A stretch of DNA of 64,000 bases from the NCBI GenBank assembly GCA_013364255.1, contig CP054936.1, positions 1,674,001-1,738,000 on the forward strand. Reading direction: 5' to 3'. Below the pieces are notes generated by a model that made no database searches, was not told the origin of the DNA, and worked only from the letters and a program-made list of their open reading frames with translations. Source of the DNA: Streptomyces seoulensis. GTDB taxonomy: Bacteria; Actinomycetota; Actinomycetes; Streptomycetales; Streptomycetaceae. This document shows, one piece after another, positions 58,392-64,000 of this stretch. Both the position numbers and the translations under genes were made by a program. Numbering within the stretch: the first letter of the stretch is position 1; the number at the start of each line of letters is the position of its first letter.

Positions 58392-59458
58392 CCCTCGACG
58401 ACCTGCACGAGGCGGCGCGCGGCACACTGGACCCCGTCCACTACGACTACATGGCGGGCGGGGCCGGCGAGGAACGCGTCCTGGCCGACAACGAGCGGGC
58501 CTTCGCCCGGTACGCCCTGCTGCCCAGGGTGCTGCGCGGCAGCGAGACGCGGCGCACGGCCGTGGACCTGCCGGGCGCCCCGGGGGCCGCGCCGGTCGTC
58601 GTCGCGCCGACCGCGTTCCACCGGCTGGCGCACCCGGACGGCGAGCGCGCCACCGCCCGCGCCGCCGCGGCCGAGGGCGCCGTCCTCGTCACGGGGGCCG
58701 CCGCGACCACGGCGGTCGCCGAGGTCGTCGCGGCGGCCCGCGAGACAGCGGCCGACCCGGCGGTGTGGTTCCAGCTGTACCCGCACCCCCGCCGCGAGGT
58801 CACGGCGGCGCTCGTCGGCCGGGCCGTCGACGCGGGCTGCACCGCGCTGGTGGTGACCGTCGACTCACCGGTGTTCGGCCGGCACACCCGGGACCTGCGC
58901 AACGGGTTCACCGACCTGCCGCCCGGCCACGCCGCGGAGAACATGCGCGACCTGCCGGGCGCGCCGCCCGGCGGCCTCACCGACATCCCGATGTCCCCGG
59001 CCCTCTCCTGGCGGGACCTCGACGAGATCCGGCGCATGACGGCGCTGCCCGTGCTGGTGAAGGGAGTCCTGCACCCGGCGGACGCGCGACTGGCCGTCGA
59101 GCACGGGGCGGCGGGCGTGCTCGTCTCCAACCACGGGGGCCGCCAGTGCGACGCCGTCCCGGCGGCCCTGGACTGCCTGCCGGGGGTCGCCGACGCGGTC
59201 GCGGGCCGGGTGCCGGTCCTGATGGACGGCGGGGTGCGGCGGGGCGCCGACATCGCCGTCGCGCTCGCCCTGGGGGCGACGGCCGTCGGCGTGGGACGGC
59301 CGGTGCTGTGGGGGCTGGCCGCCGAGGGGGAGAGCGGCGTGCGCAAGGCCCTGGCGCTGCTGCGCGACGAGTACGACCACACGCTCGCGCTGTGCGGCGG
59401 CCGCCGCAACGCCGACCTGACCCGGGACATGGTCGTCCGGAGGGGTGAGCCGTGGTGA
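58388..59458 (+). CDS. FMN-dependent alpha-hydroxy-acid oxidase/dehydrogenase
   Basis: A 356-residue TIM-barrel flavoenzyme of the glycolate oxidase / lactate / mandelate group. Diagnostic segments are HYDYMAGGAGEE (active-site Tyr), VWFQLYPH, VTVDSPVFGRHTRDLRNGF, LPVLVKGVLHPADA (Lys), SNHGGRQCDAVPA (catalytic His and substrate Arg) and MDGGVRRGADIAVALALGA. It oxidises an (S)-2-hydroxy acid to a keto acid, by analogy with hydroxymandelate oxidase. In this cluster the substrate may be an aromatic hydroxy acid. GTG at 58388 overlaps the flavoprotein stop, and its own end overlaps the P450 start. Confidence 0.9.
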   Translation: MTLDDLHEAARGTLDPVHYDYMAGGAGEERVLADNERAFARYALLPRVLRGSETRRTAVDLPGAPGAAPVVVAPTAFHRLAHPDGERATARAAAAEGAVLVTGAAATTAVAEVVAAARETAADPAVWFQLYPHPRREVTAALVGRAVDAGCTALVVTVDSPVFGRHTRDLRNGFTDLPPGHAAENMRDLPGAPPGGLTDIPMSPALSWRDLDEIRRMTALPVLVKGVLHPADARLAVEHGAAGVLVSNHGGRQCDAVPAALDCLPGVADAVAGRVPVLMDGGVRRGADIAVALALGATAVGVGRPVLWGLAAEGESGVRKALALLRDEYDHTLALCGGRRNADLTRDMVVRRGEPW

Positions 59459-60831
59459 GGAGCGGACCGGGGCCGGCCGCGGCGGACACGTGGTGGCTGC
59501 CGCGCGCGGTGGTGGCGCTGCGCGTGCGCATCTTCGAGAAGGTCAACGGCGACCGCGCCGTGACCCTGCCCGACGCCCGCCACGGACCCGAGGTGTTCGA
59601 ACGGGTCTACGCCCATCCGGCCGCCGGCGGACGCAGCGCCGGGGCGGGCCTGTCCGACCTGTTCTGGTACTGGCTGGCGCCCGGCCCCGAGGTGCACCAG
59701 GAGCACCTGGAGCCCGGCGCGCGCTACGAGGACGTCGCCGCGACGACGCGCCGCCTCCTGGCCGGGAGTTCGACCGCGCTCGCGGCGACGGCCGGCCGGA
59801 CGATCGCCCGCGTGCTGGAGGAACTGCCGCGGGACAGGATCAGCCTGGTACGGCTGCGGGACCTGGTGATGCCCGCGTGGGCCGAGTTCTGCTACGAACT
59901 GGTGTTCAAGGAGCCGTGCCCGCCGCGCGCCAGAGAGCTGATCACCGCGCACGCCGACGACGTGGTCAGCGCCCTGAAGTGCACCTCGCTGCGGCACCCG
60001 CGCCGCCGGGCCGCGCTGACGGCCTATCTGCGCGAGCGGATCGCGGCCGGAGACGTACCGGACCCGCTGCCGTCCTCGCTGACACCCCTGGAACAGGCAC
60101 ACTACCTCCAGGGGACGTTCTTCAACACCGCCGTCGTGCAGCTGTCCGAGGCGACCGCGCACGTCCTGCTCGCCCTGGCCCGCCACCCCCACGTGCAGCA
60201 CCGCCTGGCGGCGGCCCCGGACGACGAACGGTATCTCGCGCACGTGCTCGACGAGACGATGCGGCTGTACCCGCTGTTCGGCATCGCCCACCGCATCACC
60301 ACGGACGCGATACCGCTCGACGAGGACACGACCCTCCCGGCCGGAACGGTGGTGTGCTTCAGCTACCCCGCCTACCATGCCACCGGATACGACCGGCCCG
60401 GCGCGTTCGACCCCGACCGCTGGACCGACCGGTCCCGCAAGCACGTCCACCACATCCCCTTCGGCATGGCCGCCAACCGGCCCTGCCCGGCCTGGCGCCT
60501 GTCCCCCCTCGTGCTGGGCGCCGCCGTACGGGAGGTGCTGGGCCGCTTCCGGCTGGACTCCACGGCCTCCCACACCCGGTCCATCCCGCACCGGGCGCCC
60601 TGCCTGCTGATCCCGCGCGGCCTGCCCGGCCGGCCGCGCCGGCTCGCGGCGCTGCGCACCGCCGTCCGGGCCCGGGACGCGGTCGAGGACGTCACCCGGG
60701 GCGCGCGGCAACTGGTCCTCGGCACGGTCATGGTGCTGCACGCACGCCGTCAGAGGGCGGCGACCCGCTACTTCGAGGAGCATCCGGCCGGGCGCTGCCC
60801 GGTCGCCCGCCCGGAAGGAGACAACGGATGA
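59452..60831 (+). CDS. cytochrome P450 with atypical I-helix and heme loop
   Basis: A 459-residue P450. The K-helix ExxR motif is VLDETMRLYPLFG and the heme-Cys loop is FGMAANRPCPAWR. The loop differs from the usual F-x-x-G-x-x-x-C-x-G: Gly is Ala at position four, and Pro replaces the Gly after Cys. The I-helix segment LQGTFFNTAVVQLSEA lacks the normal acid-Thr pair needed to split O2. These traits are seen in P450s with unusual oxygen chemistry or peroxide-type activity. The basic C-terminal tail (about 400-459) is long. It overlaps genes on both sides, so it is firmly in the four-gene operon. Confidence 0.85.
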   Translation: MVRSGPGPAAADTWWLPRAVVALRVRIFEKVNGDRAVTLPDARHGPEVFERVYAHPAAGGRSAGAGLSDLFWYWLAPGPEVHQEHLEPGARYEDVAATTRRLLAGSSTALAATAGRTIARVLEELPRDRISLVRLRDLVMPAWAEFCYELVFKEPCPPRARELITAHADDVVSALKCTSLRHPRRRAALTAYLRERIAAGDVPDPLPSSLTPLEQAHYLQGTFFNTAVVQLSEATAHVLLALARHPHVQHRLAAAPDDERYLAHVLDETMRLYPLFGIAHRITTDAIPLDEDTTLPAGTVVCFSYPAYHATGYDRPGAFDPDRWTDRSRKHVHHIPFGMAANRPCPAWRLSPLVLGAAVREVLGRFRLDSTASHTRSIPHRAPCLLIPRGLPGRPRRLAALRTAVRARDAVEDVTRGARQLVLGTVMVLHARRQRAATRYFEEHPAGRCPVARPEGDNG

Positions 60832-62090
60832 GCGCGACGGAACTCGCCTCCGCGTTCTTCCTCGCCGTCGTGGTCGTCCTGGTCGTCTGCCGGGCCGTCA
60901 GCCGGCTGCTGGGGACGGTCGGACAACCGCCCGTGGTCGGTGAGATGGTCGCCGGCGTGGTGCTCGGCCCCTCGGTGCTCGGCGCGCTGCTGCCCGGCGT
61001 CGAGTCCGCCCTCTTCCCGCCGGACCTGCGGCCGGTGCTGTACGTGGTCGGGCAGATCGGCCTGGTCGCGTACATGTTCCACGTGGGCTGGGAGTTCCGG
61101 GTGGACCGGCTGCGCGGCGTAGCGCATCCCGCCGCACTGGTCTCGGCGGCCGGCGTGCTGGTGCCGGTGGCGCTCGGCACCCTGCTGATCGTCACCGCCG
61201 GCCGATGGACCGGTGTCCTCGCCCCCGACACCCGGCTGGTCGTGTCGGCGCTGTTCGTCGGGGTCGCCCTGGCGGTGACCGCGTTCCCCATGCTGGCCCG
61301 CATCATCGCCGAACAGGGCCTGACCGGGACCCGGTTCGGCTCGCTCTCGCTCGGCGCGGGCGCCGTGGACGACGCGGTCGCCTGGATCCTGCTGGCGGGG
61401 GTGTTCAGCATCTCGGGCGGCAGCGCGGGGCTGGTGTCGGTGGCCGTCGCGGGCGGATTCGGTCTCGTCGTCGTCCTGACGGCGGTGGCCCGGCTGCGCC
61501 CGCGCGCCGTACGGCTCGCCGAACGCGCCGGTCCGGAAAGCCTGTTGCTCGCGCTGGTGGGCGTGCTGTTCCTGATGGCCTGGTACACCGACGAGATCGG
61601 GCTGTACGCGGTCTTCGGCGCGTTCAGCCTGGGACTGGTCTTCCCCCGTTCGCGCGAGCTGGACCGTTCGGTGCGGTCGCTCGAACCCGTGGGCCGGGTG
61701 TTCCTGCCGCTGTTCTTCACGTACTCCGGACTGAACACGGACTTCGCCCTGCTCGGCTCCGGACGGGTGCTGTTGTTCACCGCGGGGTGCGTGGCGGTCG
61801 CCGTCGTGGGGAAGTTCGGCGCCTGCTGGCTCGCCGCCCGAGCCTCGGGCGAACCGAACCGGGTGGCTCTGCGGGTCGGGGCGCTGATGAACGCACGGGG
61901 CCTGATGCAGCTGATCGCCCTCAATCTCGGTCTGGCGGCCGGGATCGTGACCCGGGCGATGTTCAGCGCCCTGGTCGTGGTCGCCATCGTCACCACCGTG
62001 ATGGCGACCCCGCTGCTCCGGCTGATCGACCGGCACGACCGCGCCGAGGAGGACCCTCCGCTGCGGGCCGTCGCGGCCGGGACCCGCTGA
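60828..62090 (+). CDS. cation:proton antiporter (CPA2/KefB-like)
   Basis: A 420-residue membrane protein with 12-13 helices. It carries the CPA2 opening GQPPVVGEMVAGVVLGPSVLG, a central GAGAVDDAVAWILLAG segment with the paired Asp of the ion site, and the final MNARGLMQLIALNLGL. There is no RCK regulatory domain. It could exchange Na+ or K+ for H+, or export a charged product; pumps of this class appear in several antibiotic clusters. ATG at 60828 has GGAAGGAG and overlaps the P450 stop. A long hairpin terminator follows. Confidence 0.9.
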   Translation: MSATELASAFFLAVVVVLVVCRAVSRLLGTVGQPPVVGEMVAGVVLGPSVLGALLPGVESALFPPDLRPVLYVVGQIGLVAYMFHVGWEFRVDRLRGVAHPAALVSAAGVLVPVALGTLLIVTAGRWTGVLAPDTRLVVSALFVGVALAVTAFPMLARIIAEQGLTGTRFGSLSLGAGAVDDAVAWILLAGVFSISGGSAGLVSVAVAGGFGLVVVLTAVARLRPRAVRLAERAGPESLLLALVGVLFLMAWYTDEIGLYAVFGAFSLGLVFPRSRELDRSVRSLEPVGRVFLPLFFTYSGLNTDFALLGSGRVLLFTAGCVAVAVVGKFGACWLAARASGEPNRVALRVGALMNARGLMQLIALNLGLAAGIVTRAMFSALVVVAIVTTVMATPLLRLIDRHDRAEEDPPLRAVAAGTR

Positions 62091-62096
62091 GGAGAC

Positions 62097-62142
62097 GGTG
62101 AGGGCTTCGCCGTCGGCGTCCCGCGACGGCGAAGCCCTCACC
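62097..62142. terminator. long bidirectional hairpin terminator
   Basis: Perfect 19-bp arms (left arm starts GGTGAGGGCT, right arm ends AGCCCTCACC) flank an 8-nt loop, between the convergent antiporter and ligase genes. It closes both sides of the cluster. Confidence 0.85.
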
Positions 62143-62148
62143 ACTACG

Positions 62149-63636
62149 TCATGTTCTGGCGGCCAGCTGTCTCTTGTCGGGTTTGCCGGCAGGGGTGAGC
62201 GGCACCTCGTCGATGAGGGTGAGGCGGGTCGGCGCGCACGCCCCGCCCAGGTGCGCCGCCACCAGCTCGCGCAGCTCGCCGAGTTCCGGCACACGACCGG
62301 CGGCGGGCACCACGAACGCGTGGACGGCCTCCCCGGTGTCGTCGTCGGGGACGGCGACGACGTACGCCTCGGCCACGGCCGGGTGGGTGGCGAGCAGCCG
62401 CTCGATCGGCCCGGCGTAGTACACATTGGCGTTGACGATGACCACGTCGCGGGTACGCCCCGTGAGCCACAGCCGGCCCTCGGCGTCGAGGCGGCCGAGG
62501 TCCCGGGTGCGCACCCAGCCGTCGCCGAACACCTCGGCGCTGAGGTCCGGCTCCCCCCAGTAGCCGCACCCCTGCGACGGGGTCCGGACGAAGAGCTCAC
62601 CCTCAACGCCGGGCGGCACGGTCCGCCCCGACGCGTCCCGGACGACCAGGTCGACGGGCGGCACGCCCAGCGAACCGGGCGGGTCGCCGGGAACGGCCAT
62701 GGAGATCATGCCGGTCTCGGTCTGGCCGTAGCCGTGGAAGACGACGGGGCCGAGCACCTCGGCGGCCTCCCGCAGCCGCCCCGGCTCCAGCGGGGAGCCG
62801 GACACCATCAGGGCCCGCAGCGCGCCCAGGTCCGCCGGGCGGGCCCGCTGACGCGCCACGAGGCGGTGCAGCCGGGCCACGGTGATGACGCTCGCCGTCG
62901 CCCGGTGCCGCACCAGCGCGTCCGGGAAGACCGGCGGGTCGGCGGTGACGAGGGTTCCGCCGGACGCGAGCGCGAGCAGCCCGTACTCCGTCATCACCTG
63001 GCTCGCCAGGGTGCCGAACACCAGGAACCGGTCCAGCCGCGCGGCCAGTTCGCGGACGGCGGGCGGCCACAGGTCGGGGCGCAGGGCCCAGGCCGCGGTC
63101 ATCGCCGCGTAGGTCTGCGCACAGGCCTTGGGCGCCCCGGTGCTGCCGCTGGTGTGGATCAGCCGGGCGACGTCGTGCGGACGCGCCGAGACCCGCGGCC
63201 GTACGCCGTCGTCCGGAGCCGCCAGCAGCTCGCTGAGGGCGAGGACGCGCCCGTGCCGCCGCGTGTCCGGGTCGTCGCCGTCGTCCCGGCCGTCCGTGAC
63301 GGATACGCCGGCGGCCGGGACGTCGGTGACCTGGAGGCGGGTGTCCGCCAGGAGGCGCCGCCGCTGGGGTTCGGTCAGCCCCGGACGGACGCCCACGACG
63401 CGGGCGCCGACGACATGGGCCGCGACGACCGCGGCGAACGCCTCCGGGCCGACGCCGAGCAGCAGGCCGACGCCGTCGCCGGGCCGGACGCCGTGCCGCC
63501 GCAGACCGCTCGTCACCCGTCTGATCAGGCCGAGGAGTCCGGCCGCGGTGACCACCCGGTCGGCGTGCTCGAACACCGGCCGGTCGCCCGCCGCGTCGAG
63601 GAGGTCCAGCAGGCCGCCGGGGAACTGCTCACCCAA
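62149..63636 (-). CDS. acyl-AMP ligase / acyl-CoA synthetase
   Basis: A 495-residue ANL-superfamily ligase. The P-loop is LIHTSGSTGAPKACAQTY, the A5-type block is VFHGYGQTETGMISM, the hinge is GRLWLTGRTRDVVIVN, and the catalytic Lys is in EVPLTPAGKPDKRQL. It activates a carboxylic acid as AMP ester for CoA or carrier loading. In this cluster p-coumarate from the ammonia-lyase, or an oxidised form of it, is the natural guess. TTG at 63636 overlaps the stop of the second flavoprotein by 8 bp, so the two are coupled. Confidence 0.85.
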   Translation of the reverse strand: MGEQFPGGLLDLLDAAGDRPVFEHADRVVTAAGLLGLIRRVTSGLRRHGVRPGDGVGLLLGVGPEAFAAVVAAHVVGARVVGVRPGLTEPQRRRLLADTRLQVTDVPAAGVSVTDGRDDGDDPDTRRHGRVLALSELLAAPDDGVRPRVSARPHDVARLIHTSGSTGAPKACAQTYAAMTAAWALRPDLWPPAVRELAARLDRFLVFGTLASQVMTEYGLLALASGGTLVTADPPVFPDALVRHRATASVITVARLHRLVARQRARPADLGALRALMVSGSPLEPGRLREAAEVLGPVVFHGYGQTETGMISMAVPGDPPGSLGVPPVDLVVRDASGRTVPPGVEGELFVRTPSQGCGYWGEPDLSAEVFGDGWVRTRDLGRLDAEGRLWLTGRTRDVVIVNANVYYAGPIERLLATHPAVAEAYVVAVPDDDTGEAVHAFVVPAAGRVPELGELRELVAAHLGGACAPTRLTLIDEVPLTPAGKPDKRQLAART

Positions 63637-64000
63637 GGCAGGACTTCACGAACGCGGCGAGCGGCTGCTGGTGCACGGCCGGGACGTCCCAGTCGTTCTC
63701 CAGGTTCTCCGCCAGATGGTGGACGCCGGCCAGGACGCCGTCGCGGTAGTGCCGGACCACGGGGTGGAGGTAGGCGGAGTCCGCCGCGTGCTCGGCGTCG
63801 TTCTCGGCCACCCGCGGGACGCCGACGTCGAACGGGTCGACCTGGTCGTGGCCCGGCCCGTACTCCAGGTCGACGACGAAACGGTGCGCGGCGGGGCCGA
63901 GCCCGCCGTCGGCGACGTGGTCGAGCGGCACTTCCTCCTGATACCGGGCCGTGTCCCCGTCGACGCTCACCACGTCGCCGAGGAACCCGAACTGCTGCCA
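63629..64000 (-). CDS. second FOXRED2-like flavoprotein, C-terminal part only (right edge)
   Basis: The frame is open to the last base, so about 123 C-terminal residues are visible. They align with the C-terminus of the flavoprotein at 56808-58391: WQQFGFLGD / WQQFGVLGD, VDLEYGPGHDQVDPFDV / ITLEYGADHDRVDPFDV, YLHPVVRHYRDG / YLHPVVRWYRAG and HHLAENLENDWD / HHLTENLENEWD. The nucleotide-binding domains lie outside the window. It is thus a paralogue bracketing the cluster. It overlaps the ligase start and should form an operon with it. Confidence 0.8.
   Translation of the reverse strand, partial: WQQFGFLGDVVSVDGDTARYQEEVPLDHVADGGLGPAAHRFVVDLEYGPGHDQVDPFDVGVPRVAENDAEHAADSAYLHPVVRHYRDGVLAGVHHLAENLENDWDVPAVHQQPLAAFVKSCLG

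Noticed and set aside
59445..60827. Long frame running through the P450 into the antiporter as one fusion protein
   Set aside because: The part over the P450 is a shadow frame; the antiporter has its own ribosome-binding site and ATG at 60828.

Overview
The window reads as high-GC actinobacterial DNA, most likely from a Streptomyces or close relative. Third codon positions are G/C-saturated, GTG and TTG starts are common, and many genes overlap by ATGA or GTGA. The families present (SAV_915, DUF2316, DUF4331, GAF-ANTAR, MmyB-like XRE and many TetR/MarR/MerR regulators) are typical of streptomycetes. The genus is an inference. I saw no rRNA, tRNA or CRISPR array. The gene content looks accessory: stress, efflux, detoxification and probable secondary metabolism.

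Left part (1-16 kb). A truncated aldo/keto-reductase-like gene is followed by a nucleoside hydrolase/MFS pair. A divergent GntR regulator faces that pair, and two related 17-bp palindromes sit in the shared promoter. Next comes a minus-strand choline-to-glycine-betaine operon (betB, betA, then a glycine betaine ABC ATPase, a double-domain permease and a lipoprotein). Its betA is split by an intact IS701-like element (10397-11834) with perfect 16-bp ends and a TAGTA duplication. Removing the element and one duplication restores a 512-codon frame exactly.

Middle (16-48 kb). This part is a run of small regulator-plus-target modules, many with a visible operator: a NarL-type two-component pair, an aldo/keto reductase with DUF2316 and TetR sharing a CGGAG-N4-CTCCG operator, hydrolase/MarR, MerR with a 10-bp-arm operator beside a SulP transporter, and a Zn/Co-type ArsR with a P-type ATPase and an Fe-S protein. 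It also holds SDR/XRE/quinone reductase, DUF4118, SAV_915-lysA and CatB acetyltransferase/TetR. A 981-residue membrane protein ends in a type-1 periplasmic-binding domain. Next to it lies the 3' end of a histidine acid phosphatase gene that has lost its front.

Right part (48-64 kb). Here lie an MFS pump, an orphan sugar-type binding lipoprotein, an OmpR-type two-component pair and a compact cluster that looks biosynthetic. The cluster holds an MIO ammonia-lyase with the His-Leu signature of tyrosine ammonia-lyase, a FOXRED2-like flavoprotein, an FMN 2-hydroxyacid oxidase, an atypical P450 and a proton antiporter. On the other strand it has an acyl-AMP ligase and a second flavoprotein paralogous to the first, which runs off the right edge. 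The four plus-strand genes overlap end to start, and a palindromic operator lies between the lyase and the first flavoprotein. This cluster is the best candidate in the window for an undescribed pathway, perhaps built on p-coumarate.
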